The notes under the pieces are model-generated. The model was not told where the DNA came from. It saw nothing but the letters and a program-made list of their open reading frames with translations, and did not search any database. Positions 34,264 through 43,440 of a DNA stretch of 64,000 bases are shown here, one piece after another (position 1 is the stretch's first letter; each line of letters opens with the position of its first letter). A program made the translations under genes and the position numbers. The DNA is from Hyphomicrobiales bacterium (GTDB taxonomy: Bacteria > Pseudomonadota > Alphaproteobacteria > Rhizobiales > Rhizobiaceae): contig UBMI01000020.1 of assembly GCA_900466475.1 (NCBI GenBank), positions 1 to 64,000 of the forward strand, read 5' to 3'.

Positions 34264-34412
34264 AAAAAAGAGGCCGCCTCCGGTTTGCGGAAGGCGGCCA
34301 TTTGCGGATCCTCGGGCAATCCGTGGCTTCAGGCGGAGGGGAGGGACACCGGGAAGCCGTAACCGAGATTTCATCGCCTGTGGGGGGGAGGAGGCTTCAG
34401 GCGATGAGAGGA
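34264..34412 (-). ncRNA. Small RNA candidate with two anti-Shine-Dalgarno loops (alpha-r14/cuckoo-like)
   Basis: Read on the minus strand, three hairpins follow each other. Hairpin 1 (34371-34407) has a perfect 10-bp stem and a 17-nt loop that contains CCTCCTCCCCCCC. Hairpin 2 (34325-34358) has stem GGCTTC/GAAGCC and a loop with CCCTCCCCTCC. Hairpin 3 (34272-34299) has an 8-bp plus 3-bp GC-rich stem and is followed by TCTTTTTT (34264-34270), a strong intrinsic terminator. No minus-strand gene upstream needs that terminator. Loops complementary to ribosome-binding sites are the hallmark of the alpha-r14 and cuckoo RNA families of alphaproteobacteria. The 5' end is uncertain; a TATCTT about 5 nt upstream of hairpin 1 is too close to be its -10 unless the RNA starts within the hairpin arm. 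Confidence 0.75.
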
Positions 34413-34609
34413 AGATACGCCGATACCGGACGCTGCGGAACTAAACTTACGTATTGGCCCGCCTAGACCAGCGGGCAATTTTCCCCGGTCCGGCGACGCA
34501 CTTAGTTTTGCGCTCGATCGGCGCGCTGTCGTCGACGGCATCGGCGGTAGCAGCTCCCATTCAAACTGCGCCGCAGATGACGAAGCTCAAACCTCGGACA
34601 GGACCTATC
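34413..34609. other. Non-coding gap with a small hairpin
   Basis: No gene seen between the small RNA and the DUF992 gene. A hairpin GCCCGC-N8-GCGGGC at 34457-34476 is followed on the plus strand by AATTTT. An open frame from 34454 runs in frame into the DUF992 gene but lacks a ribosome site. Confidence 0.4.
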
Positions 34610-35083
34610 ATGAAAATCACGCTTCTTTCCCTCCTGGCAGCCGGAATGCTGGCCGCCCCTGTCGTTGCAAACGCCGCCCAGGCCGATGTCGGCAAGCTGG
34701 ATTGCGACGTTTCCAAGGGCATCGGTGTCATCGTCGGCTCCAAGCAGGATCTCGACTGCACTTTTACGCCGACCGCTTCCGATGACTCCAGCCAGCATTA
34801 TGTGGGCACGATCACCGATTTCGGTCTCGATGTAGGCACCGTCGAAAAGGGCCGGATGGTCTGGCTCGTCTTCAATGCGACGCGCGAACCCGTGGCCGGC
34901 CTGCAGGGCAATTATGCCGGTGTCACGGCCGATGCCAGTGTGGGTGTCGGCGGCGGCGCCAACGTGCTGGTCGGTGGAACGAGCAAGACTGTATCGCTGC
35001 AGCCCGTTTCGCTTCAAGGCGATGTCGGGGTCAATCTGGCGGTCGGCGTCACGGCCCTGAAACTGCAGCTCGCGGCTGAGTAG
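34610..35083 (+). CDS. DUF992 domain secreted protein
   Basis: Exported protein of unknown function (157 aa). A signal peptide is clear (KITLLSLLAAGMLAAPVVANAAQA, cleavage near residue 24). The mature part, with KLDCDVSKGIGVIVGSKQDLDCTF and glycine-rich VGVGGGANVLVGG, matches the DUF992 family common in rhizobia. Although the frame extends to 34454, AGGA six bases before ATG 34610 and the signal peptide fix the start. Two cysteines (KLDCDV, DLDCTF) could form a disulfide in the periplasm. Confidence 0.85.
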   Translation: MKITLLSLLAAGMLAAPVVANAAQADVGKLDCDVSKGIGVIVGSKQDLDCTFTPTASDDSSQHYVGTITDFGLDVGTVEKGRMVWLVFNATREPVAGLQGNYAGVTADASVGVGGGANVLVGGTSKTVSLQPVSLQGDVGVNLAVGVTALKLQLAAE

Positions 35084-35206
35084 GCTGCCGGGCCGGCCTG
35101 GTGGAGTAATCCCGCCAAGCTGGCCCCAAGCTTTCCCGGGTAAGAAGTACAAAGCAAAAAATAGCACTTATCCACGATTGCACAGCTGATCAATTGTCGA
35201 CACATC

Positions 35207-35581
35207 ATGTCGGCGGTTGTTTATGACAATTCCATGACAGACTATGTGCCCGCTGATTTGTACGGGACATGGAATATGAAAGAGAAGAAGCGGGTCTACG
35301 AGGCTCTCGTGGACGGCGCCATGGAAGGCCTAGTGGGTGATGCGCTTTATGATTTTGTCCGCAAGCGCTGCCCGAAGGCCTCCAGCAAGAAGATCGTTCG
35401 CGCCTCATTGCTGGCGCTGACCGATCCCCATCTGAAGGATCGCAATATCCTCGATGTCATCTATGCGCTGGCGATCAAGCACCGGCTGGATGACACCACC
35501 ATCGAAGATGAGCAGGACGAGGAAGCCGAGGAGCAAGACCGGCGCCCCACGGCTGGCAAGGACCAGCCGCCGCTTTCCTGA
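35207..35581 (+). CDS. Hypothetical protein, small, acidic tail
   Basis: Unrecognised protein of up to 124 aa. The central part (KKRVYEALVDGAMEGLVGDALYDFVRKRCPKASSKKIVRASLLALTDP in outline) looks helical and conserved; the tail is charged (EDEQDEEAEEQDRR). No signal peptide or membrane span. The start is uncertain: ATGs at 35207, 35234 and 35276 all lack a strong ribosome site; MKEKKRVYEAL at 35276 begins closest to the compact region. It converges on hmrR. Codon use resembles its neighbours, which supports a real gene. Confidence 0.6.
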   Translation: MSAVVYDNSMTDYVPADLYGTWNMKEKKRVYEALVDGAMEGLVGDALYDFVRKRCPKASSKKIVRASLLALTDPHLKDRNILDVIYALAIKHRLDDTTIEDEQDEEAEEQDRRPTAGKDQPPLS

Positions 35582-35629
35582 TTTCGCGAAGACGAGAAAT
35601 CCCAGCGGACCTAGGGCGCGCCGCCGCCG

Positions 35630-36022
35630 TCAGGCGGCGCTATCGGAGAGTTCTTCGAGGATCGGACAGTCCGGACGGTCATTGCCGTGGCAGGCATGAA
35701 CGAGATGCTCAAGCGTGCGTCGCAATTCTGTCAGCTCGCGGATCTTCCGGTCGATTTCCGAAAGCTTCGCCTCGGCAATTCCCTTGACGTCAGAGCTCGC
35801 GCGGCCCTTATCCTCATAGAGCGCCAGAAGCTGACGGCATTCTTCCACCGAGAAGCCGAGGCCGCGCGAACGCTGCAGGAAGCGCAGCTTGTGTACGTCC
35901 GAGACATCGTAGTCGCGGTAGCCGTTTCCGCCCCGGTCGGGGCGGATCAGGCCGATATCCTCGTAATAGCGGATGGTCTTGGAAGGCAGGCCGGAGCGTT
36001 CCGAGGCTTCGCCAATATTCAT
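35630..36022 (-). CDS. hmrR: Cu(I)-responsive MerR-family regulator (HmrR/CueR)
   Basis: Copper-sensing activator of the adjacent copper ATPase. N-terminal winged helix (NIGEASERSGLPSKTIRYYEDIGLIRPDRGGNGYR), a dimerisation helix (about 75-110), and the metal loop Cys111-HGNDRPD-Cys119, whose two cysteines with seven residues between are diagnostic of CueR-type Cu(I)/Ag(I) sensors. AGGAG seven bases before ATG. It lies 11 bp after actP on the same strand, so the two are co-transcribed. The stop codon falls in the loop of a GC-rich hairpin (about 35618-35642) that could act as its terminator. Confidence 0.93.
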   Translation of the reverse strand: MNIGEASERSGLPSKTIRYYEDIGLIRPDRGGNGYRDYDVSDVHKLRFLQRSRGLGFSVEECRQLLALYEDKGRASSDVKGIAEAKLSEIDRKIRELTELRRTLEHLVHACHGNDRPDCPILEELSDSAA

Positions 36023-36033
36023 CGATTGTCTCC

Positions 36034-38580
36034 TTACAGTTTTTCCACCCTCAGCCTCAGTGCATTGCCGATGACGGAGACCGAGGACAGGCTCATGGCG
36101 GCCGCTGCGATCATCGGCGAGAGCAGCAGACCGAAAATCGGATAGAGAACGCCAGCCGCCACAGGAATGCCGAGCGCATTATAGCCGAAGGCAAAGCCGA
36201 GGTTCTGGCGGATGTTGCGCATTGTCGCCTCAGCCAGCCGCCTTGCGCGGACGATCCCGTTGAGATCCCCCTTCACCAAGGTAATGCCTGCGCTTTCCAT
36301 CGCAACATCGGCACCGGTGCCCATGGCGATCCCGACATCGGCGGCTGCCAGCGCTGGCGCGTCATTGACGCCGTCTCCGGCCATGGCAATGACGGCGCCC
36401 CTTGCTCTCAGTTCGTCGACCAGCGCTTTCTTGTCCTCGGGCAGAACGTCGGCGCGAACCTCGTCGATCCCAAGGCTTTTCGCCACTGCAAGGGCAGTAC
36501 GCCTGTTGTCGCCGGTCGCCATGATGATCTTCAGGCCACTGTCATGCAGCGCCTTGATTGCGGCTGCGGTCGTCGGTTTGATGCGGTCGGCGACTGCGAC
36601 GAGGCCGGCCAAAGCACCGTCGAGGGTGACGAACATGACAGTCTTGCCTTCGCCGCGCAGCGCTTCGGTCTGGTTCGAAAGCGCTGCCGGATCGATGCCG
36701 AGATCAGCGAGCATGGCGGCATTGCCAAGCGCGACTGACCTGCCACCCACCGTACCGTGCACGCCCTTTCCGGTCTTCGCCTCGAAGCCTGTGACATCGT
36801 TGAAAGTGAGACCGCGTTCCTCCGCGCCTGAGACAATTGCCTCGGCGAGCGGATGTTCGGAGCCACGCTCGAGGCTTGCTGCGAGCGCCAACAGATGATC
36901 TTGCTCGACACCTTCGGATACAACGACATCGGTCAGCTTAGGCTTGCCCTCGGTCAACGTGCCCGTCTTGTCGACGATCAACGTATCGACCTTGGAAAAC
37001 CTCTCCAGCGCTTCGGCATCCTTGATCAGGACGCCTTCCTGCGCACCGCGTCCAGTGGCGATCATGATCGACATCGGTGTTGCGAGGCCAAGTGCGCAGG
37101 GGCAGGCGATGATCAGGACGGCAACGGCGGCGAGCAGCGCATTGGCCAGCCGCGGCTCCGGCCCGACAAAGGACCAGACGAGGAAGGCTGCGATCGCGGC
37201 GGCCACGACGGCCGGCACGAAGATCGCCGAAACGCGGTCAACGGCGCCCTGGATCGGCGCGCGCGAACGCTGCGCCTTCGCCACCATGTCGACGATGCGC
37301 GACAATGTCGTGTCGGCACCGACTTTCTCGGCCGTCATGATCAATGCGCCGTTCTTGTTCATCGTGCCGCCAGTCAGTGCGTCGCCCTTGGTCTTTTCGA
37401 CCGGTAGCGGTTCGCCCGTGATCATCGATTCATCGACGGTTGATTGCCCCTCGGTGACGGAGCCATCGACCGGAACGCGTTCGCCGGGACGTACGCGCAG
37501 CCGGTCGCCGGTCCTGATCTCATCGACAGGCACGTCGCTCTCGCTGCCATCGGCATCAATGCGGCGCGCGGTTTTCGGCGCAAGATCGAGCAGGGCGCGG
37601 ATCGCTGAGCCGGTGCGTTCTCGCGCCTTCAACTCCAGCACCTGGCCGACGAAGACGAGGGCCACGATGACCGCGGCCGCCTCGAAATAAACCGGGATGG
37701 AGCCGCCGTGACCGCTAAAACTGTGCGGGAAGAGCCCCGGCACCAATGTTGCCACGACGCTGTAGAGGTAGGCCGTGCCAACACCGAGGCCGATCAGCGT
37801 CCACATATTGGGGCTGCGGTTGACGATCGACGCCCATGCCCTGCGGAAGAATGGAAGGGCTGCCGAGAGGACAACGGGTGTTGCCAACAGCAGTTCGATA
37901 TAGCTCGCCAGCGGCTCGCCAAGCGCTTCACGCGGCCACGAGAGGCCAAGCATCGGCCCCATGGCAAGGATCAGGAGAGGAACTGAAAGGACAGCACTGA
38001 CCCATAGACGCCTGATAAAATCCAGGAGTTCCGGATTCGGACCTTCGTCTTCAGGTGGAATGCCCATCGGCTCCAGCGCCATGCCACATTTCGGGCAGTC
38101 GCCGGGACGGTCACTGACGACCTCGGGGTGCATCGGGCAGGTATAGAGCGTACCCTTCGGCATGGCGGCTGCCGCAGGCTTTTTGCCATGGCGATAGGTT
38201 TCGGGATCGGCCTCGAACTTCGCCTTGCAGCCGGCCGAGCAGAAATAGAACTTCTCGCCCTCGTGCTTCAGGAAGTGTTTCGCGGTCGAACGGTCTACTG
38301 TCATGCCGCAGACGGGGTCCCTGGCGGTCAGATAATCCTGCGGTGCCGCCTCGAATTTCTTGCGGCAGCCATCGCTGCAGAAGTGATAGGTGTGACCTTT
38401 GTAATCGAGCGAAGGTTTCCCGGCTTTCGGATCGACCGTCATGCCGCAGACGGCATCGCGCACCACCACGTCTTCAGCCTTTTCATGGTGGCCGCAACTG
38501 CATTGCGCACCGTCGGCGTGATGGTCGTGACCATGCCCATGATGATCGTGGTCGTGATGATGATCGTGCTTGCTGTCCAT
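36034..38580 (-). CDS. actP: Copper-exporting P1B-type ATPase (ActP/CopA), YHS type
   Basis: Inner-membrane Cu(I) exporter (848 aa). Instead of the usual HMA domains the N-terminus has a His-rich tract (residues 4-32), two YHS domains (CGMTVDP near 45 with CSDGC; CGMTVDR near 91 with CSAGC) and a heavy-metal-binding YTCPMHPEVVSDRPGDCPKCGM module (146-166). The ATPase core has CPCALGLATP in the transport helix, DKTGTLTEG for phosphorylation, HPLAEA, and MAGDGVNDAPAL. A start at 38580 (MDSKHDHH) has AAAGG nine bases upstream; the longer frame to 38610 lacks one. Upstream lies a CueR-type operator. Confidence 0.93.
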   Translation of the reverse strand: MDSKHDHHHDHDHHGHGHDHHADGAQCSCGHHEKAEDVVVRDAVCGMTVDPKAGKPSLDYKGHTYHFCSDGCRKKFEAAPQDYLTARDPVCGMTVDRSTAKHFLKHEGEKFYFCSAGCKAKFEADPETYRHGKKPAAAAMPKGTLYTCPMHPEVVSDRPGDCPKCGMALEPMGIPPEDEGPNPELLDFIRRLWVSAVLSVPLLILAMGPMLGLSWPREALGEPLASYIELLLATPVVLSAALPFFRRAWASIVNRSPNMWTLIGLGVGTAYLYSVVATLVPGLFPHSFSGHGGSIPVYFEAAAVIVALVFVGQVLELKARERTGSAIRALLDLAPKTARRIDADGSESDVPVDEIRTGDRLRVRPGERVPVDGSVTEGQSTVDESMITGEPLPVEKTKGDALTGGTMNKNGALIMTAEKVGADTTLSRIVDMVAKAQRSRAPIQGAVDRVSAIFVPAVVAAAIAAFLVWSFVGPEPRLANALLAAVAVLIIACPCALGLATPMSIMIATGRGAQEGVLIKDAEALERFSKVDTLIVDKTGTLTEGKPKLTDVVVSEGVEQDHLLALAASLERGSEHPLAEAIVSGAEERGLTFNDVTGFEAKTGKGVHGTVGGRSVALGNAAMLADLGIDPAALSNQTEALRGEGKTVMFVTLDGALAGLVAVADRIKPTTAAAIKALHDSGLKIIMATGDNRRTALAVAKSLGIDEVRADVLPEDKKALVDELRARGAVIAMAGDGVNDAPALAAADVGIAMGTGADVAMESAGITLVKGDLNGIVRARRLAEATMRNIRQNLGFAFGYNALGIPVAAGVLYPIFGLLLSPMIAAAAMSLSSVSVIGNALRLRVEKL

Positions 38581-38626
38581 AAAGCTGTACCTTTCGTGCC
38601 TGTCTGGCATCCGGACAGCCTTATGA

Positions 38627-38647
38627 ACCTTCCAGCAACTGGAAGGT
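38627..38647 (-). promoter_or_regulatory. HmrR/CueR operator-promoter of actP
   Basis: Perfect inverted repeat with arms ACCTTCCAG and CTGGAAGGT and a 3-nt centre, matching the CueR-type copper box. On the minus strand it overlaps a TTGACC -35, with CATAAGGCT beyond the repeat as the -10 side, the long-spacer arrangement MerR activators act on. 47 bp before the actP start. Confidence 0.88.
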
Positions 38648-38686
38648 CAATCTCTTTTTCGCCGCTCAGATTTTTCGCGATTGCCG

Positions 38687-41296
38687 TCAGGCGGGAACGA
38701 TCAATGCTGCCGGCTGGTCCCCGAGAAGCGCGGCAAGCGAGATCGTCGTCCCTGGCTCCAGCATCTTGCCGGTCAGGAGGTCAGCCTTGAGGCCGTGGAG
38801 GGGCGAGGGCACAAGAACGGCCGTATCCTCCCAGAATTCGGGTCCGGAAAAGAGCACGCCGGGATCAAGCCAGCCGAACATCAGCCGCGGGACGACTGTG
38901 ATGGCGAAGTTCTCGTGATGCAGGCGGGCAAAGGCGACGACATGATCGCTCCTGATACCGTTGACTGTAAGAGGCAGGTAATCGCCTTCCGTGAAAAGCC
39001 GGGCGCGTTCCATCCGAAGCCCCAGGCCGATCTGGATGATGCGCTGTTTCAATGCCGCGGCCTGCAGCCGCGCGAGCGCACCACCCTCGGCAAGCCAGCC
39101 GCCCAATCTCTCGAAATCCGGCAGGCGCCTGTTATCGGGATCGACGAAACTGAAGTCGAAGCCTTCCGCCCCCTGATAGATATCCGGGATACCCGGCGCC
39201 GTCAGCTTGATCAGCGTCTGCGACAGGCTGTTCATATAGCCGGCTTCGATGAAGGGTTGCAGAACGCGAGCGAAATCCTCGGTGAAGACATCGTTGTCGG
39301 GTGAGAGGAGCCCGGCTGCATAAGTATGGACCGCCTCCTCATACTCTTTGTTCGGCGCAGTCCAGTCGGTGCGCAGCTTGGCTTCGCGAATGGCCTTTTC
39401 CGCAAAGGCGGTGAACCGTTCGCGCAGCGCATCGGCATGATGGCGGTCGAAATCCTCGGGCCAGGCGCCGGCAAGTGCCTGATAGAGCATCCACTCCAGA
39501 TTGGGTTCGGGCGCTTCGCCATCCGGCAGCGCAATGCAATGGCTTTCGTTCAGCCTGCGCCAATGTTCGACAGCGTTGGCAAAGACGCCGGCGCCTTCGC
39601 TCACAGCATAAAGCCGCGCCCGAGCATCCTCGCCGCGCTTTGTGTCATGCGTCGATGTCGCCGAAAGCCCTGGGGGCTGGGAGCGAGCGCGCTCGTGCAT
39701 GAGTTGGTGAAACGCTTCGACACCGCCAAGCATATGATCCGGCTCGCCGCCAACCTCGTTTACCGCCAGCAGCCGGTTGTAGCGATAGAAAAGCGTATCC
39801 TCCATTGCCTTTGCCATGACGGGGCCGGAGAGCTGCTGGAACCGGAGACGGAATTCGCGGGCCGCCTCATTGTCGACCGCGCCTCTAAGGATGGCTACGA
39901 TGCTTTGCAGCGGTTGCGCATAGTCCAGATGCCCTGCGGCCGCCATCTCGGCTTTTTTCAGGAGATCCGCATCCCTTGCATCGAGTGGGCCATTAGCCCC
40001 ATAGGTGCGGTAGACCGAAAAGGCGATCAGAAGCGCGCGGATCGCCCCGGTTAATTCATCCCCAGACAGTTCGGGGAAGAGGCCGGCTGCAATGCGCGCA
40101 AGTCGGGCCGTCTCGCCGGCGAAATTCTGCTCGACCATCAGCCGCTTTGCTGTTTGCCGCCCGATTTCAAAATCGCCATGGCCATCCGCCAGGCTGCGAT
40201 AGGCTTCGTCCAGCCTCTGTAAACCATTGCTGTCGACGAAAAGCCCGCTCAAGGCGGCGATGAACTCGTAGCCGGTCGTTCCCTGCACCGGCCAGTCTGT
40301 GGGCAATTCCTCACCCGGGCCCAGGATCTTTTCGACGACGATATAGGTGTCCACGCCGACTGCTTCCCGCAGGCGGTCGAGATAGGCTGTCGGTTCCGCC
40401 AGCCCGTCGATATGGTCGATGCGCAGGCCCTGCACCTGGCCCTGACGCACGAGATCGAGAACCAGCCGGTGGGTCTCTTCGAAGACATTCATGTCCTCCA
40501 CCCGCAGGCCGACCAGTCCGGTCACCTCAAAAAACCGCCGATAACTCAGATGCTCCGAAGCCTCCTGCCAGCGCTGAAGGCGCCAGTGCTGTTTTCCGTG
40601 CAGCCGCGTCATGAAGGCATGGTCTTTCGAAAGCTCTCCGAGCCTTCCACTCAGGTTGGTGAGATTGCCGGCTTCGAAGATCATATCGCGCAGGCTGCGA
40701 TGCAGGTCACCGCCATCGACCGAGTCCGTCAGTTCCGCCATCCGGGCGAGATCGGGATCATCCAATTCCGCGGAGAGCAGTGGATAGCTTTCCATGCTCA
40801 GGGGAAAGCAGGTGCCATAATAGCTGATCGCCAGATTGCCATAGGTCTCGTCGACGGTGATCGCCAGTTCGTCTGCAGCGACGCTCTCATCGAAGCCATT
40901 GCCGAGTTGGGGCAAGGTCAGCCGCTCGCTCCAGTCTATGTCGAAATAGCCAGCAAACGGGCTATGCTTGCCGAACTCCAGGACGCTCCGCCACCAGGCA
41001 TTCTCAAGGGAGGCGGCCATATGGTTCGGCACGATGTCGAGGATCAGTCCCATGCCTGCCTCTGACAGCGTCTCCGTCAGGCGATCGAAGCCCGCCCTTC
41101 CTCCTAGGTCCGGATCGATTTCGTTGGTGTCGGTCACATCGTAGCCATGCGTCGATCCGCTGGTGGCCGTGAAGACCGGTGAGGCATAGAGGTGGCTGAT
41201 GCCGAGCGACTTCAGATACGGGACAAGCCCGCAGGCGCGATCGAAGGTCATGCCGTTGCGGAACTGGACCCTGTAGGTCGCGGAGGGAAGCGTCAT
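38687..41296 (-). CDS. treY: Malto-oligosyltrehalose synthase
   Basis: Glycoside hydrolase family 13 enzyme turning the reducing end of maltodextrins into a trehalosyl unit (TreY-TreZ route; osmoprotection). N-terminal SATYRVQFRNGMTFDRACGLVPYL, LYASPVFTATSGSTHGYDV, LILDIVPNHMA, QGLRIDHIDGLAEP, and PGIPDIYQGAEGFDF mark the family. At 869 aa it is full length. TreZ and a debranching enzyme are not in the window, so it stands alone downstream of the copper operon promoter. The stop is 40 bp from the copper box. Confidence 0.94.
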   Translation of the reverse strand: MTLPSATYRVQFRNGMTFDRACGLVPYLKSLGISHLYASPVFTATSGSTHGYDVTDTNEIDPDLGGRAGFDRLTETLSEAGMGLILDIVPNHMAASLENAWWRSVLEFGKHSPFAGYFDIDWSERLTLPQLGNGFDESVAADELAITVDETYGNLAISYYGTCFPLSMESYPLLSAELDDPDLARMAELTDSVDGGDLHRSLRDMIFEAGNLTNLSGRLGELSKDHAFMTRLHGKQHWRLQRWQEASEHLSYRRFFEVTGLVGLRVEDMNVFEETHRLVLDLVRQGQVQGLRIDHIDGLAEPTAYLDRLREAVGVDTYIVVEKILGPGEELPTDWPVQGTTGYEFIAALSGLFVDSNGLQRLDEAYRSLADGHGDFEIGRQTAKRLMVEQNFAGETARLARIAAGLFPELSGDELTGAIRALLIAFSVYRTYGANGPLDARDADLLKKAEMAAAGHLDYAQPLQSIVAILRGAVDNEAAREFRLRFQQLSGPVMAKAMEDTLFYRYNRLLAVNEVGGEPDHMLGGVEAFHQLMHERARSQPPGLSATSTHDTKRGEDARARLYAVSEGAGVFANAVEHWRRLNESHCIALPDGEAPEPNLEWMLYQALAGAWPEDFDRHHADALRERFTAFAEKAIREAKLRTDWTAPNKEYEEAVHTYAAGLLSPDNDVFTEDFARVLQPFIEAGYMNSLSQTLIKLTAPGIPDIYQGAEGFDFSFVDPDNRRLPDFERLGGWLAEGGALARLQAAALKQRIIQIGLGLRMERARLFTEGDYLPLTVNGIRSDHVVAFARLHHENFAITVVPRLMFGWLDPGVLFSGPEFWEDTAVLVPSPLHGLKADLLTGKMLEPGTTISLAALLGDQPAALIVPA

Positions 41297-41358
41297 GGGG
41301 TCGTTTTTGCCGTTTGGAGGGGACTTCTTCCAACGGTTGCGAAGCGCTTTTGTTCCGA

Positions 41359-43440
41359 TTAGTCCACAAAGACACCGACGCTTGCTGCCCGGCCCATGGA
41401 ATCAATCACGGTCAGCTTGGAATAACCGCCGCCGTCAGGCATCCAGCTCTGCGTGCGCCGGCGCGAAAGATCGGGCAGCGGCTTGCCGTTGGCAAGCCAG
41501 CGAAAAGGCGCGCGGCCGCCCTGCAGCTTTAGCATCAGCGGTGTAAGATCGCCCGCCTTTGCCCCAAGATCGACATGGGCGCCTTCGGGTGGATAGACGA
41601 TCTGCGGTGAGGGCTCGCGGCCGGACGTGACCAGCAGCCCGTTGGCATTGACGGCAAAACGCCGCTGGCTGATCGGCAGATCGGTCTGGGCAATGCGCAA
41701 GGCGCCTGCCGGCGGGCGTGGCAGCGGTGTCGTGGCGATACCGGATTTAGCCAAAGCTTCGAAAAGGATGGGTGCGGCCGTACCATAACCCGTCAAACCG
41801 GGTACGGCGCTGTTATCAGGCCGTCCGACCCAGACGCCAAGCACGTAGCGTCCGTCGTAACCGATCGACCAGGCATCGCGATAGCCATAGCTCGTGCCCG
41901 TCTTGTAGGCGATGCCGCGCTGGGGTGCCCCTGCCGGCGGTATGACCCCCGAAAGTATGTCGGCGACATTCCAGACAGCAACCGGCTCCAGCAGCGGCTC
42001 GCCATCGATCTTGCCCGGCGCGTTCGTCACGCCGTCGCCGATCCTGACCGGCTGGCCGCGATTGGCAAGGCCCGTATAGAGCTGCACGAGATCCTTCAGT
42101 GTGATGCCGAGGCCGCCAAGGCCGATCGCCAGACCCGACGTTTCGTTCGGCGGCAAGACCGGACGAACGTCGGCGCGCCGGAATCGTACCATGAGGCGAG
42201 ACGGACCGACCGCATCGAGCAGCTTGACGGCCGGCACGTTGAGGGAGAGCTGCAGGGCCTCGCGCACGGTCACATCGCCCTGGTAGCTCATGTCGAAATT
42301 GCGCGGCCGGTAGCCGAAGAAATCGGCCGGCCGATCCTCGATGATGGTTTCCTGGCTCACCAGCCCCTGCTCGAACGCAAGGCCATAGATAAAGGGTTTG
42401 AGCGTCGAGCCGGGGGACCTGTTGACGCGCGTCATGTCGATCCAGCCGGAGCGGCTTGCATCGAAATAATCGGCCGACCCCACTTCTCCGACGATCTCAC
42501 CGGTTTCGGCATCCGCCATCACCATGGCGAGCGACAGTTTCGGCCCAAGCTTCATCGTTGCGGCACGGGCGACGGATTCGAGGCCGGTCTGGACCTGCTT
42601 CCTCAGCGTCGTCTGGTGATGGATCGCTTTCGGATCCTTGCGCAGTGCCGCTTCCGCGACATGGGCAGCAAGCGTCGGAAGCTGCAGCCTGCGGGCAGGA
42701 ATGGCAACACCCTCGGCGCGCTCGGCCTCGCCATCGCCGACCACTTCGGCCACGGCGATACGGTCGAGCACCCGCTTGCGCGCCGCTTCAGCCGCCTTCA
42801 GGTTTCTATCCGGCCGGCGCTTCTCCGGCAATTGCGGCAATGCAACGAGCAGCGCCGCTTCTGCTACGGTCAGCCGCTTCGGCTCCTTGCCGAAATAGGC
42901 AAGGCTTGCAGCGCGCACACCTTCCAGATTGCCGCCATAGGGCGCACGGGTGAGATAGAGATCGAGGATCTGTTCTTTCGAAAGCCGCCGCTCGATCTGC
43001 ACTGCGCGCGCGATTTGCAGGAGCTTTGCCGAAAACGACCGGCTCTCGCGGGGCTCGATCAGCCTTGCCACCTGCATGGAGAGCGTTGAAGCGCCGGAAA
43101 CGATGCGGCCGTTGCTGACGAATTGCAGCGCCGCACGCCCGAGTGCCCAGACATCGATGCCGGCATGCTCGTAGAAGCGCTGATCCTCATAAGCGACCAG
43201 CATGCGGACGAATTGTGGATCGACGTCGGAAACGTCCGTCTTCAGCCGCCAGCGCCCCTCGGCTGTCGCGAAGGCACGCAGCAATTGCCCGTTGGCATCG
43301 AGCACTTCGGGCGAGACCGCCTCTGCCTCATCGAGCGGCGGCGGATAGGCGCGGTCGGCGGCTTCGAGCGCGAAGAGGCCTGCACCGGCAATGATGATGC
43401 CGGCCGCAGTCCCGATCGCAAACTTTTGCCACCGCCTCAT
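41359..43440 (-). CDS. pbpC: Penicillin-binding protein 1C
   Basis: Bifunctional peptidoglycan synthase, membrane-anchored (FAIGTAAGIIIAGAGLFAL). The glycosyltransferase domain has Glu85 in YEDQRFYEHAGID and GASTLSMQVARLI, RSFSAKLLQIARAVQIE; the transpeptidase domain has SPGSTLKP (active Ser), SLN and YKTGTSYG. A C-terminal BiPBP-type beta domain ends the protein. Length 693 aa. The ATG overlaps the alpha-2-macroglobulin stop (ATGA at 43437-43440). PbpC and bacterial alpha-2-macroglobulin are commonly linked and thought to act together in envelope repair and defence. Confidence 0.94.
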   Translation of the reverse strand: MRRWQKFAIGTAAGIIIAGAGLFALEAADRAYPPPLDEAEAVSPEVLDANGQLLRAFATAEGRWRLKTDVSDVDPQFVRMLVAYEDQRFYEHAGIDVWALGRAALQFVSNGRIVSGASTLSMQVARLIEPRESRSFSAKLLQIARAVQIERRLSKEQILDLYLTRAPYGGNLEGVRAASLAYFGKEPKRLTVAEAALLVALPQLPEKRRPDRNLKAAEAARKRVLDRIAVAEVVGDGEAERAEGVAIPARRLQLPTLAAHVAEAALRKDPKAIHHQTTLRKQVQTGLESVARAATMKLGPKLSLAMVMADAETGEIVGEVGSADYFDASRSGWIDMTRVNRSPGSTLKPFIYGLAFEQGLVSQETIIEDRPADFFGYRPRNFDMSYQGDVTVREALQLSLNVPAVKLLDAVGPSRLMVRFRRADVRPVLPPNETSGLAIGLGGLGITLKDLVQLYTGLANRGQPVRIGDGVTNAPGKIDGEPLLEPVAVWNVADILSGVIPPAGAPQRGIAYKTGTSYGYRDAWSIGYDGRYVLGVWVGRPDNSAVPGLTGYGTAAPILFEALAKSGIATTPLPRPPAGALRIAQTDLPISQRRFAVNANGLLVTSGREPSPQIVYPPEGAHVDLGAKAGDLTPLMLKLQGGRAPFRWLANGKPLPDLSRRRTQSWMPDGGGYSKLTVIDSMGRAASVGVFVD

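Noticed and set aside
34502..35167. 221-codon minus-strand frame opposite DUF992
   Set aside because: The plus-strand gene has a signal peptide, ribosome site and known family; the opposite frame has none.
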